From Schoenoplectus triqueter (lineage: Eukaryota > Streptophyta > Magnoliopsida > Poales > Cyperaceae), in assembly GCA_964058805.1 (NCBI GenBank), contig CAXKVV010000411.1, positions 1-64,000 on the forward strand: 64,000 nt of DNA, given 5' to 3'. Both the position numbers and the translations under genes were made by a program. Positions 9,190 to 22,552 of the stretch are shown piece after piece; position 1 is the stretch's first letter, and each line of letters begins with the position of its first letter. Below the pieces are notes generated by a model, which saw only the letters and a program-made list of their open reading frames with translations, was not told where the DNA came from and made no database searches.

Positions 9190-10980
9190 TTTGTTTTAGA
9201 TTGAGTTTGATTTATTTTTGAGATTGAATTTTAATTTTATTTTATTTCATGAGAATGATGATGTCCTTATTATTATTTTTATTTTTATTTGGGTTTGTTT
9301 ATTTTATTTGCTTATTTTATTTTTAATTTTGTGGTTTGGAAGTTCATTTAATTTTGGTGAAAGGAGATAATATTTTATTTATTTTAATTATTTTTTTTTT
9401 GTATTTTTAATTTGATTTATATTTATCTTATTATTATCTTATTTTTTTATTTAATTTAAAAAGTTGAAAGAGTTGCATTTTTATTTTATTTTTCATTAAT
9501 TTTCTTTTATTTACATATTTATCTTTATCTTTTAATTTATATATATTCAAAACTTATTTAATTTTGACTTAATGATAGGAATTTATATTTCTTATTTAAT
9601 TATTTTATTTATTTTTATTTATATATTCAGTTTTACTTATATTTATTTTATAAAATTTAATTCAATGAATAAGAATTATATTTCGTTTTAATTTATTTCA
9701 CTTGTCTTTTCATATGTTTAAGAAAACATGCGATTTATTTTAACTAAAAAGAATGCATATTATTATATATGTTTATCATTTTTATATATTATTTTTTGTT
9801 TATCATTATCATTATTTCCTTCAAAAAGAAGTATTTTTATTTATTTTAGTTTACTTTATTTAAGTATTCTATTTATTTTTAATTTAACTTATTTTAACCT
9901 ATTTAATGGATGAAAAAGGTGCATACATTATTATATATTTTGTTATTCTTTGTTAGAGAAACGCATCCACTTGTTTATTTTATTTTAATAAAGTGTTTTG
10001 ATTTTATGAAGCAATAAAGTGTTTTGATTTTATGAGAAGTTTATAAAATTTAGGAGGCAAAGCCAAGTTTGGGATCAGCAGGATTATGAGCAATTTTTTT
10101 ATTTCATTTGTTTTTACGGGATTTTCTTTTACTTTATTTGGATCAGGATTCTCTTTGGGTCGATTCTTGAAGCAACAGGTTGGACTTCAATTTAATTTCA
10201 AGCATATGCTCTAGGCTGAAATTGAATTTTATTTCAAGATTGGGGCTAAGTCATTTTGTCTTATTCATCGATACTAAATTTCTTTCTTTTATTCTTCACT
10301 CATTCAAGTCAAAGCGTACACTTATTATTTTGTCGTCAGAGATATATTTTATTTGTGAAGGAAGTATTTTCATTTATGTTTTATATTTTACTACTAGTAT
10401 TTTTTATTATTATTCCTCACAAGGGAAGAAGCATTTTTTTTATTTAGTTCAAATAGATGAAAAAAAAATATTATATTTATTTTACTTTATACTTTTTTCC
10501 TCATTGACTTCATTGATATTTCGTTATTTTTTATTGTTTATTTTATATATGTGTTCTTTTAGAATTATGAAATTTAAAAAGCTTATTCACGTATGAAAAG
10601 TACATATATTTTATATGTATTTAAGTAATATAAAATTTATTTTATTTCAAAAGAGCTATTCATCAATTTTCTATTATTTATTATAGTAATTATTTATAAC
10701 AGGGAAACTCTATCATGTTTATCTTACGAATTGAAGTTGAGTCCAACCGTGAAAAAGAATTTAGGATAATGTTATTTCAGTTTTACGAGATTTATATTAA
10801 GTGCATTAGGGTCGAGATTCATCCTTTGTTTTTCTGACTTGGACCGAATTTTACTATATGGCTTTTTTTCTCAAGCCGAGATCGAACTCTTGGGCTCCAA
10901 TTAGTTGCAATCCAATTTTCGGGCTAACCTCTTTTTAGGCTTTGCGTAATTGCTTATGCAGATTTTTCAATTTTAATTCT
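9190..10980. other. T-rich LTR interior without recognisable genes
   Basis: Long T and TTTA runs on the plus strand. A 26-bp direct duplication sits at about 9991-10035. The short ORFs here are products of the base composition. Confidence 0.6.
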
Positions 10981-11769
10981 CTTTCCGTTTGAATATAGAA
11001 CTTATATATAAAAATATATTCTTGATGGAATTGACAATTCGTAACATGTCCATACAGCTTTACTTGGAGTACCAAATGATATAATATAGTCTTTTACAGA
11101 TTTGACATATCCAACAAGGGCTAATATACAAATTATACATCTTTTGCCACATGCTTACAGACAAATTATTTGCAAGTTTAGCTATTCCGAATTGAATGAA
11201 CCATAATTATAAATTAATATTGATTAATTCCAAAGCATTGCACAAACAAGATTTCACGAGTCCAAACATTGGTATTTGGTACTAATTGGTACCGACTTTA
11301 GATAATGTCCCAACATGAGATAGTTTATTTACACAAGTTATTTTTAGAATTTTCCAAATTAACATCAGCTATGAGTTATCACAGCAAGCAGTGTCAAGAT
11401 ATGGCTTATAGCATGTTCAGGTTATATACAACAAAGTCCTCAATATTATACAAATTTTGAGAAATCAAATTATTTGAAGAAAAGGGAGCAGCAAGTTGCT
11501 TAAGAGGATCCACTTCGTAAAGCAATATTTACATCTATGAATCATCACAAAACAAATGTTAAGAATGTCAGATAAGCAATTAGACTTTGCATTTATACTA
11601 ACTTTTTACCCTTTCTGCATTTTAACCCCTAAAAATAAATAGATGTGTACATCTGTTCTTTGAAAGAGCTTCTTTATAATTATATCTAAACAATGTATGC
11701 TTTGTACAGGTACAGAATTTGATACTCGGACATTAGGGATACTAGTTTTGACTTAAGCCTAATAGCTCA

Positions 11770-11872
11770 CCGAGCTCTTCACTCGGGCCAATGGTATTTA
11801 GAGAAATTAGATGGTATTAATATTTTTATTCTAGTTGACTCAGGCCAATAGCTCACCAAACTCTTCGCTTGG
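11770..11872 (-). other. Stem-loop family I: pair with co-varying arms
   Basis: On the plus strand CCGAG/CTCGG around CTCTTCA (11770-11786) and CCAAA/CTTGG around CTCTTCG (11856-11872). In the second copy the innermost pair is A.C on the plus strand, which is a G.U wobble on the element's sense strand. Each copy is embedded in a repeated phrase containing GCCAATAGCTCAC. Confidence 0.65.
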
Positions 11873-12237
11873 GCCAATAGCTCACTGAGTTACTCTTAAC
11901 TATACTTATATTTACTTTACTTATAAAATTAAAGCATGCACCCTCTTTATTTGACTTTTGAAACATGATTTTATTTATATGAAATGGGGGGAAAATGCTA
12001 GTATGTAATATTGAAAATTCAAATATTTGGGAAATAGTTCTATTTTAAGCGAGAATAGAAAGGAAAATAGATAGAAGCCTTTTTGTTTATTTAAAATGTA
12101 ATTTTGCATAAAGGTCTAAAGGGTTTAATTCGCTTACATTAGCCTTATGAATTGATTCTTAAAGACAAATGCTTAGGGAAAATCGTTAGCAAATGAAGCA
12201 GAAATTTTTGGAATGCATCTTTAACAGCAAAAATAAA

Positions 12238-12270
12238 TAATAATAATAATAATAATAAAATAATAATAAT
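12238..12270. repeat. AAT microsatellite
   Basis: About ten AAT/TAA units, interrupted once, inside the LTR. A TA repeat lies nearby at about 12710-12727. Confidence 0.85.
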
Positions 12271-12446
12271 TAAGCAAATATTTCTTACTTATTAATTGAA
12301 AACTAGCAAAGTCATGTTACAGTTTTATCCTGAATGCATATTATAGAGATGATATTTCATGAAAAGATTCAAAATTTTTTAGAAGTTTATGAAAATACGA
12401 GGATATACTCTCAAACTTTTATTAAATTTCTTTTGGTAATTTTATT

Positions 12447-12539
12447 GAGAGCAAGGGCTCACGACTGAACTCAGCCGGCACAAGCTCTCTAGCTCTTCAA
12501 AATCAAGGGCTCACGACCATATTCAGCCGGCACAAGATT
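12447..12539 (-). other. Stem-loop family H: pair with conserved 31-nt loop and different stems
   Basis: Copy 1 has arms GAGAGC/GCTCTC (12447-12452 with 12484-12489). Copy 2 has arms AATC/GATT (12501-12504 with 12536-12539). The 31-nt loops are nearly the same and contain AGGGCTCACGAC and AGCCGGCACAAG. Arms differ but remain complementary within each copy. Confidence 0.65.
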
Positions 12540-13630
12540 GAGAAAAGCTTTTATTTTTACAAATTGGTTTAAGTTGTATATTAGTCAGTTTCCATGCATA
12601 TATTTTTAATGTAGGTTTTATATATAAGGTATAACAGAAATATTAAAGAGGGTAATAATCAGACAAATGCAGAGACCATAGAAGAAATAGGTCTTTCTAT
12701 TTATTCACTTATATATATATATATATAGATAGTAAATAACTAAAAAAAATGATTTAAAATGAGATCCTACGAATCTAAATGTGCTTCTCTTATGGAATCT
12801 GTATGAAAGTTTCATCTCAGCCCCCTTTTTATTATATTAACTGTGTTTGAAAACACCATGGATGGAAGGCTTCACCAATTTCATAGTAAACTTAAGAACA
12901 ATATAGAAACGTGCCTTGAAATCTCTAAGTTCTATGTTATTTGCATGCCAATAAAAAAAAGTCAAATTAAAAAGAAATACAGCGAAGCAGCAAATACTAT
13001 ACTAACCATCTTATTATGCCACCATAAATCTAGATTCTGCATAAAGAAAGAAAATACAAAGAGACTTGAGTTTTAGCTTCCTCTTTTTACTGCTAAATAC
13101 CATATCATAACCTCATCAGTCTCTATCAATTTCTACTTCATTGAACTTTCGATTTTTACCAAAGAAGTTTTATCGCAAAGAAACAATGAAAAGAAAATGC
13201 GACTTATAAAAATGCAACAGAATAAACAAAGAAGCGAAAAATGCAAATTGAACTTAAGAAGATGAAAAGAAATATGACAGATTCACAAATTTCATTGATT
13301 GAACTTGCAAATACATTAAACTTCAATTGAAAATATTACATTTCAACTGTAAAATCTACCTATTCTAATTGCTAGCAGACTAGTTTTCTGTTGATCCTCT
13401 AATAAGCACTAGTATCGGAAAATAGTGGCTGTTGGTGTTTGGATGTTTGGGAGGCTTGACTGTATATGGTGAGGGCTACTAGGTTTCTTAGTAATTGACT
13501 AATGGGGAGATGGGAGCAATTGGCTGCTGGGGTTTCAACTATGGGGGTGAGGAGTTTTTTTTTTTGATAATTGCTGGGGTTATGGCTTGTATCTGGGGGA
13601 AGAGAGAGTTATAATTGAGGAAGGGATATG

Positions 13631-13714
13631 CTTATATAGGCAGTAGGATTAGGGTTCCGATTTAGGCCTTGTTGGTTTTGAATTTACGAAATTAGGTTTA
13701 GGGTTAGGGTTTAG
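13631..13714 (-). promoter_or_regulatory. Candidate LTR promoter: TATA box with upstream telo-box
   Basis: The minus strand reads CCTATATAAG (TATA core 13638-13631). About 60 bp upstream is a telo-box run (AAACCCTAACCCTAAACC, about 13694-13714), a motif typical of plant promoters of highly expressed genes. Downstream is a CT-rich leader. If used, transcription would start near 13600 and the R-U5 part would be over 5 kb. Confidence 0.5.
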
Positions 13715-15106
13715 ATTAGAGCTTAGATTTACTGATTTTACTAAAATGGGTCTAAGATTTTTGCTGAGGTGTTCTTCATCCGAGTTGACACTAATCCACC
13801 AATAAAATCCATATTTATCCCCATTCACCCAATCATAGGCAGCCACACGGCTTTGCCAGTTCACCAGAGCAACAACAGAAAGAACTATCTCAGTGTAGTA
13901 TTACCTGGGGCAGTGCTACTTGGTGCCGAATTTACTGACAATGAGGTTGGCCTGTTGAGAGCACGAGTCGGTGGGCTTCTAGACTTGGTCGGGCCTTGAT
14001 TTTCGGGTCGCTCCGGACCTGGGCCAGCTCTATATCCCTTGATTTTCTTTTCTCCTTTAATTCCGCCATTTCCGATTTCTCTTATTTCTAGGGTTTGTTG
14101 TTCTTCTCAAATTCACTGCTACCTCTTGAAATTGAGACCAGATTTCTCTTCTCTTAGGTTCACAGTGTTGGATTTTGTGGGATTTTAGGTTTGGAATTAG
14201 GCAATTTTGCTTTTTCTTGTTGGTTTTCGGTTGTTGTCGCAAGAGAGAAAAAGGGGCAGAGGTGAGCTCATTTTTTATTTTTTTTGTTCTGTTGGAACCG
14301 AAGAGAGGAGAGATTAAAGGAGGTGGGTGAGATGTGCCTCTTGGGTGCACTTGGTTCATATGAACCATTTCATGAACATTAGGCCGGCTCACCAAAACCG
14401 AGCTCATGGCTCTTTTCTCATCTTCTTTTCTTTGAAAAGATTTGGTATATAGTATTTAATGCAAGCCATTGAGACAACACTTCTGACATGTGGGTCCGAG
14501 CATTTTTGGTTCAAGCGTTTAATGTAGTCCTTTTGAAATTAATTTAAATTAATTCGGATTTTAATCAGAATTTTGTATTCCGAATTTATTTTGAATAATC
14601 CCTTCATCCAAAATTCACCAAAAATTTACCAAAAATCTTATAAATCATATTAAGATTTATGATAATTTTTATTTTGATTTTTGACCCTTGGTTAATCATC
14701 AATTAATTGTGTGCCCAATTAATTGATTTAATTTGTGTCAATTGATCATTTCCGGATTTCCTCGACTTTTGTAACTCCAATAATATCAAATGATATATGA
14801 GAATTCTCATAATTTCATAGAGAACCCAATTCTCTCATAAAATTTGAGTTTTGAAATTTTTAACTTTGACGAGGTTTTCGATTTGAATCTCCTGAGCTTT
14901 GGCAATCAATTTTTTTTTTCAGAATTTCTAATTTCTTTCAATTTTATCTCCAACCCCTGGCTCTTTGGGATTGATCTGGGCTTTTTTGGACCTCTATTAT
15001 GATTAATGGGTCTTTTTGGGCATTTCAGGAATACCGGGCCTCTCGGGCCTAACCCGAGTTTTAATTTTCTTTTGAATTATTCCCCGAATATTTCCAGGGG
15101 TAAACA

Positions 15107-15111
15107 AATAT
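15107..15111. repeat. Right target-site copy of the pol-less element (AATAT)
   Basis: These five satellite bases directly follow the LTR. The satellite at about 18664 reads AAATATATAATC, consistent with insertion at this motif. The left copy is outside the window, so the duplication is unconfirmed. Confidence 0.55.
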
Positions 15112-18100
15112 ATAATCATAAAATAGACAATATTAGTAGTGTTCATATAAATTTTCAAGAATTTAATTACAGTCATGAGGCCAAAATAATATAAAACACA
15201 ATCAACTTATTTAAACTACAGTTTTTAATTCATCCGAAAGATATTTTGTGCAAAATGAGTGTCATCGAATATTTAACTGTAAAAACATATAATAGACAAT
15301 ATTAGGATGCTCATATGAATTTGAACGAATTTACGTCCAGTTGTGAGGACAAAATAATAGAAAACGCAAACACTCATTTAAACAGCAGTTTTAATTCCTC
15401 TGGATTACGGTTTAGGTAAATTAAGTACCATAGAAACTTAATATTTAATTATTAAATGATATAACAGACAAAATTAGAAGTGTATATATGAATTTTCATG
15501 AATTTATTCACAGTTTTGATGCCAAAATAACATAAAATGCAAATAACTTATTTAATAGATAGTTTTAACACACACGGATAAAGTTTTGTGCAAAATTATT
15601 CTGATAGAATATTCAAATTGAGTATTTAATTATGAAAATACATAATATAATATATTAGGAGTGTTCATATGAGGGCAAAATACCATAAAACACAAACAAC
15701 TCCTTTAAACAACAGTTTTCAATGCATTGGATGAAGTTTTAGGCAAATTTTGTGTTATAAAATTTTAATATTGAATATTTAATGATAATTAAATATAATG
15801 ATAGATACTACTTGAAACGTCCATGTAAATTTACACAAATTTATATACAGTAATGTGGTCAAAAATAACATAAAATAAAATTAACATGTCTAAACAATCT
15901 TTTTCAATACATACGGATGAAGCTTTGACCAAGATGAGTATCACAGAAAGATCACATTGAACATTTAATTATAAAATCACATAATAGACAATATTAGGAG
16001 TGTTCATATGAATTTTCACGAATTTAATTGAAGTTACAAGGCCAAAATAAAATAAAACACAATCAACTTATTTAAACAACAGTTTTTAATGCATCTAGGG
16101 CTGATTTTGTGCAAAATAAGTGTTGTAGAATATTCATATTGAATATACAACACTAGGAGTGCTCATTTGAATTTTAATAAATTTACACGCAGTTGTGAGG
16201 CCAAAATACGAAAAATGCAAAAAAAAACTCATTTAAACAGCAGTTTTAAAATCATCTTGATTGCGTTTTTGGCAAATGAAATGTCATAGAATCTTAATAT
16301 TGAATATTTAATTATTAAAACATATAATAAAGAAAATTAGAAGTCTCCATATAAATTTGCATGAATTTATGCGCAGTTATGAGGCCAAAATAACATAAAA
16401 TGAAATCAACTTGTTTAAACGACAGTTTTTAATACATACGGATGATATTTTATGCAAAATGAGTGTCGTAGAATTATTATATTAAATATTTAATTCTAAA
16501 AACGCATAATAAAAAATATTATGAGTGTTCATATGAATTTGCATGAATTTATATGCAGTTATGATGTCAAAATAACATAAAACGCAAATAACTCATTTAA
16601 ACGGCAGTTTTCAATGCATCAGGATGATGTTTTAGGCAAATTTTGTGTTGAAAAATCTTAATATTGAATATTTCATTATAAAAACATGTAACAGATAATA
16701 TTTGAAGGGTCCATGTGAATTTTCATGAATGTACGCACAGTAATGGGGCAAAAAATAACATAAAATGCAAACAACCGGCTTAAGCAGCAGTTTTAATACA
16801 TTCGGATGATGTTTTGAGCAAAAATGAGTGTCGGAGAAAATTTATATTGAATATTCAATTATAAAATCATGTAGTGGATAATATTAGGAGTGTTCATATT
16901 ATTTTTTACGAAATTAATTTCACTTATGAGGTAAAAGTAACATAAAAACATAATCAACTTATTTAAACAATAGTTTTTAATGCATCCAGCGGATGTGTTG
17001 TGCAAAATGAGTGTCGTAAAATATTCACATTAGATATTCAATTGTAAAAACATATAAGAGACAATATTAGTAGAGTTCATATGAATTTGGACGAATTTAC
17101 GTGCAGTAGTAAGGCCAAAATAACATAAAACAAAAACAACTTGTTAAAACAGCAGATTTAATTCAACTAGATGATATTTTGGGCAAAATAAATGTCATAG
17201 AATCTTAATATTGAATATTAAATTATAAAAATATATGATAGACAAAATTATGTGTCCATATATATTTTCCGAATTTATGCATAGTTATGAGACCAAAGTA
17301 ACATAAAATGCAAGTAACTTGATAAAACAACAGTTTTTAATACATGCGGATGAAGTTTTTTACAAAATAAGTGTTGCAGAATATAATATTGAATATTTTA
17401 TTATAAAAACACATAATAAAAAATATTTGGAGTGTTCATATAAATTTTTACGAATTTATGCGCAGTTATGAGGCCAAATTAACATAAAACGCAAACAACT
17501 CGTTTAAACTGCAGTTTTCAAAGCATATGGACGAAGTGTTAGGCAAAGTTAGTTTACTAAAATCTTAATATTAAATATTTAATTATAAAAACACATAATG
17601 GACAATATTTGAAGTGTCCATTGTAATTTGCATGAATTTACACAATAATGAGGTCTGTGTAAATAACATGTCTAAACAGCATTTTTCAACACATACGGAT
17701 GAAACTTTGACCAAAATGAGTGTAGCAGAAAGTTCATATTGAATATTTAATTATAAAATCAAATAGTAGACAATATTAGGATTGTTCATATCAATTTTCA
17801 CGAAATTCATTGAAGTTACAAGGCCAAAATAATATAAAACACAATCAACTTATTTAAACAATAATTTTTATTTCATTTAGAGCATGTTTTGGGCAAAATG
17901 AGTGTCGTAGAATATTCATATTGAATATTCAACTCTGAAAACATATAATAAACAACATTAGGAGTGCACATTTGAATTTTAATGAATTTACACGCAGTTG
18001 TGAGGCCAAAATACGATAAAACGCAAAAAAACTCATTTAAACAGCAGTTCTAAATTAATCTTGACTGCGTTTTTGGCAAATTATGTGTCGTAGAATCTTA

Positions 18101-19189
18101 ATATTGAATACATAATTATTAAAATATATAATAAACAAAATTAGAAGTCTCCATATAAATTTGCATGAATTTATGCGCAGTTATGAGGACAAAATAACAT
18201 AAAATGAAATCAACTTGTTTAAACGATAGTTTTTATTACATAGGGTTGATATTTTATGCAAAATGAGTGTCGTAGAATATTCATATTAAGTAATTAATTA
18301 CAAAAACACATAATAAAAAATATTTGGAGTGTTCATGAATTTTTTTGAATTTATGCACAGTTATGAGGCCAAAATAACATAAAACACAAATAACTCCTTT
18401 AAACTGCAGTTTTCAAAGCATCTAGATGAATTTTAGGCAAAGTTATCTTTCTAAGATCTTATTATTGAGTATTTAATTACAAAAACACATAATTCGCAAT
18501 ATTTGGAGTGCCCATTTGAATTTGCATTAATTTATGTACAGTAAGGAGGCAAAAAATAACATAAAATACAAACAACATGTTTAAACAACAGTTTTTGATA
18601 CATACGAATGAACTTTTGAGCAAAATGAGTGTCGCAGAAAATTCATATTGAACAATTAAATATATAATCATAAAATAGACAATATTAGGAGTGTTCATAT
18701 CAATTTTCAAGAATTTAATTGCAGTCATGAGCCCAAAATAACATAAAACACAATCAACTTATTTAAACTACAGTTTTTAATTCATCCGAAAGATGTTTTG
18801 TGCAAAATGAGTGTCGTAGAATATTCAACTGTAAAAACATATAATAGACAATATAACAGAAAACACAAACACTCATTTAAACAGCAGTTTTAATTCCTCT
18901 GGATTACGTTTTAGGTAAATTAAGTATCGTAGAACCATAATATTTAATATCTAATTATGAAATGATATAACAAACAAAATTAGAAGTGTATATATGAATT
19001 TGTATGAATTTATTCGCAGTTATGAGGCCAAATTAACTTAAAAATGCAAATAACTTGTTTAAAAGATAGTTTTTAACACACGCGGATAAAGTTTTGTTCA
19101 AAATTATTCTGATAGAATATTAAAATTGAATATTTAATTATGAAAATACATAATATAAAATATTAGGAGTGTTCATATGAGGCCAAAAT
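15107..19189. repeat. Diverged satellite array, about 182-bp monomers
   Basis: About 22 monomers share phrases such as GAGGCCAAAATAACATAAAA, TTTAAACAGCAGTTTT and AATATTGAATATTTAATTA. Copies differ more than in the right-hand array, yet the monomer order resembles its higher-order unit. The start (from 15107) is repeated from about 18655, where an internal stretch is deleted. A monomer lacking about 50 bp between TGTTCATAT and GAGG occurs near both 15670 and 19180. No gene. Confidence 0.85.
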
Positions 19190-22100
19190 AATATAAAACA
19201 CAATCAACTTATTTAAACAACTGTTTTTATTGCATTTAGAGCATATTTTGGGCAAAATGAGTTTCGTAGAATAGTCATATAGAATATTCAACTGTGAAAA
19301 CATACAATAAACAACATTAGGAGTGCACATTTGAATTTTAATGAATTTACACGCAGTTGTGAGGCCAAAATACGATAAAACGCAGAAAACTCATTTAAAC
19401 AGCAGTTTGAAATTCATCTTGATTTCGTTTTTGGCAAATTAAATGTCATAAAATCTTAATATTGAATATTTAACTATTGAAACATATAATAGACAAAATT
19501 AGAAGTCTCCATTTAAATTTGCATGAATTTATGCGCAGTTGTGAGGCCAAAATTACATAAAATGAAATCAACTTGTTTAAACGACAGTTTTTAATACATA
19601 TGGATGATATTTTATGCAAAATGAGTGTCGTAGAATTATTATATTAAATATTTAATTCTAAAAACACATAATATAAAATATTAGGAGTGTTCATAAGAAT
19701 TTGCATGAATTTATATGCAGTTATGAGGTTAAAATAACATAAAACGCAAACAAGTCATTTTAACAGCAGTTCTCAATGCATCTGGATGATGTTTTAGGCA
19801 AATTTTGTGTTGGAAAATATTAATATTGAATATTTAATTATAATAACATGCAACAGATAATATTTGAAGGGTCCATGTGAATTTTCATGAATGTACGCAC
19901 AGTAATGGGGCAAAATATAACATAAAATGCAAACAACCCGTTTAAGCAGAAGTTTTAATACATTCGGATGATGTTTTTGAGCAAAATGAGTGTCAGAGAA
20001 AAATTCATATTGAATATTCAATTATAAAATCATATAGTGGACAATATTAGGAGTGTTCATATTAATTTTCATGAAATTAATTTCAGTTATGAGGCAAAAG
20101 TAACATAAAACACAATCAACTTATTTAAACAATAGTTTTTAATGCATCCAGCGGATGTGTTGTGCAAAATGAGTGTCGTAGAATATTCACGTTAGATATT
20201 CAATTGTAAAAACATATAAGAGACAATATTAGTAGAGTTCATATGAATTCGGACGAATTTACGTGCGGTAGTGAGGCCAAAATAACATAAAACGAAAACA
20301 ACTCGTTAAAACAGCAGATTTAATTCAACTGGATGATATTTTGGATAAAATAAGTGTCATAGAATCTTAATATTGAATATTTAATTATAAAAACATATGA
20401 TAGCCAAAATTATATGTGTCCATATATATTTTCCGAATTTATGCATAGTTATGAGACCAAAGTAACACAAAATGCAAGTAACTTGATAAAACAACAGTTT
20501 TTAATACATGCGGATGATGTTTTTTGCAAAATAAGTGTTGCAGAATATTAATATTGAATATTTTATTATAAAAACACATAATACAAAATATTTGGAGTGT
20601 TCATATAATTTTTTACGAATTTATGCGCAGTTATGAGGCCAAAATAACATAAAACACAAACAACTCGTTTAAACTGCAGTTTTCAAAGCATATGGATGAA
20701 GTTTTAGGCAAAGTTAGTTTACTAAAATCTTAATATTGAATATTTAATTATAAAAACACATAATGGACAATATTTGAAGTGTCCATTGTAATTTGCTTGA
20801 ATTTACACAGTAATGAGGCATAAAATGACATAAAATAAAATTAACATGTCTAAACAGCATTTTTCAACACATACGGATGAAACTTTGACCAAAATGAGTG
20901 TGGCAGAAAGTTTATATTGAATATTTAATAATAAAATCATATAATAGACAATATTAGGAGTGTTCGTATCAATTTTCACGAAATTCATTGAAGTTACAAG
21001 GCCAAAATAATATAAAACACAATCAACTTATTTAAACAACTGTTTTTATTGCATTTAGAGCATATTTTGGGCAAAATGAGTTTCGTAGAATAGTCATATA
21101 GAATATTCAACTGTGAAAACATACAATAAACAACATTAGGAGTGCACATTTGAATTTTAATGAATTTACACGCAGTTGTGAGGCCAAAATACGATAAAAC
21201 GCAGAAAACTCATTTAAACAGCAGTTTGAAATTCATCTTGATTTCGTTTTTGGCAAATTAAATGTCATAAAATCTTAATATTGAATATTTAACTATTGAA
21301 ACATATAATAGACAAAATTAGAAGTCTCCATTTAAATTTGCATGAATTTATGCGCAGTTGTGAGGCCAAAATTACATAAAATGAAGTCAACTTGTTTAAA
21401 CGACAGTTTTTAATACATATGGATGATATTTTATGCAAAATGAGTGTCGTAGAATTATTATATTAAATATTTAATTCTAAAAACACATAATATAAAATAT
21501 TAGGAGTGTTCATAAGAATTTTCATCAATTTATATGCAGTTATGAGGTTAAAATAACATAAAACGCAAACAAGTCATTTTAACAGCAGTTCTCAATGCAT
21601 CTGGATGATGTTTTAGGCAAATTTTGTGTTGGAAAATATTAATATTGAATATTTAATTATAATAACATGCAACAGATAATATTTGAAGGGTCCATGTGAA
21701 TTTTCATGAATGTACGCACAGTAATGGGGCAAAATATAACATAAAATGCAAACAACCCGTTTAAGCAGAAGTTTTAATACATTCGGATGATGTTTTTGAG
21801 CAAAATGAGTGTCAGAGAAAAATTCATATTGAATATTCAATTATAAAATCATATAGTGGACAATATTAGGAGTGTTCATATTAATTTTCATGAAATTAAT
21901 TTCAGTTATGAGGCAAAAGTAACATAAAACACAATCAACTTATTTAAACAATAGTTTTTAATGCATCCAGCGGATGTGTTGTGCAAAATGAGTGTCGTAG
22001 AATATTCACGTTAGATATTCAATTGTAAAAACATATAAGAGACAATATTAGTAGAGTTCATATGAATTCGGATGAATTTACGTGCGGTAGTGAGGCCAAA

Positions 22101-22364
22101 ATAACATAAAACGAAAACAACTCGTTAAAACAGCAGATTTAATTCAACTGGATGATATTTTGGATAAAATAAGTGTCATAGAATCTTAATATTGAATATT
22201 TAATTATAAAAACATATGATAGCCAAAATTATATGTGTCCATATATATTTTCCGAATTTATGCATAGTTATGAGACCAAAGTAACACAAAATGCAAGTAA
22301 CTTGATAAAACAACAGTTTTTAATACATGCGGATGATGTTTTTTGCAAAATAAGTGTTGCAGAA
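19190..22364. repeat. Homogenised higher-order satellite, left of the giant element
   Basis: From about 19190 the array follows the 1819-bp higher-order unit seen on the right. The unit start (CAGAATATTAATATTG) is at 20541, and the next one, at 22360, is interrupted by the giant element. The short ORFs repeating here at 1819-bp spacing reflect the repeat itself. Confidence 0.9.
22360..22364. repeat. Target-site duplication CAGAA, left copy
   Basis: CAGAA precedes the LTR start TGTTTACC. The same five bases follow the right LTR at 51521-51525, and uninterrupted satellite units have them once (for example at 53340). Confidence 0.97.
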
Positions 22365-22552
22365 TGTTTACCCTTAAAAAAATTTCAAGGATGAGTAGAT
22401 GAATAAATGAAATAAATTGATGATAAATCATAAGAAAGGGGGAGAAGAAAGAGAGCAGTGGAAAGGTGGCCCACTGATCAGGAAAGGCCGCTGCATAACC
22501 CCGGAACAAATCCATTAGTCCCACAATGGAATGCTGAGCGCAAAGTGAAGAG

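Larger units (their letters stand above)
1..15106 (-). mobile_element. Pol-less, non-autonomous Ogre/Tat-like Ty3/gypsy retrotransposon (3' end cut by window edge)
   Basis: The element reads right to left. Its 5' LTR is 8259-15106 and the start of its 3' LTR is 1-805; position 1 corresponds to 14301. Between them lie a primer binding site, a leader, a gag-protease frame broken by one stop codon, and about 1.9 kb of 3' noncoding DNA. Reverse transcriptase, RNase H and integrase are absent: the reading frame ends at a GLGY motif, just where the complete element at 22365-51520 continues towards RT. The 805 bp of 3' LTR that can be compared differ from the 5' LTR by one T in a T-run, so the insertion is recent. 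With a full 3' LTR it would measure about 21 kb. The family assignment rests on LTR length and on homology to the complete element. Confidence 0.93.
8259..15106 (-). repeat. 5' LTR of the pol-less element, 6848 bp
   Basis: It is bounded on the element strand by TGTTTACCCC (at 15106) and GGGTCGCACA (at 8259). In element order: U3 with a TATA box and telo-box (13631-13714), AT-rich DNA (about 11000-13400) containing paired stem-loops at 12447-12539 and 11770-11872 and microsatellites, a very T-rich section (about 9190-10900), stem-loop arrays (8584-9169), and a U5 end (8259-8560) homologous to that of the complete element. No protein gene is recognisable in it. Confidence 0.95.

Noticed and set aside
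13684..13720. Interstitial telomere repeat
   Set aside because: Only two to three degenerate TTTAGGG-like units next to a TATA box; better read as a telo-box in a promoter.
13649..14407. Possible small host genes in the U3 part of the pol-less element (ORFs of 71-116 codons)
   Set aside because: No recognisable domain and the segment is part of the LTR, being present at both ends where it can be compared.
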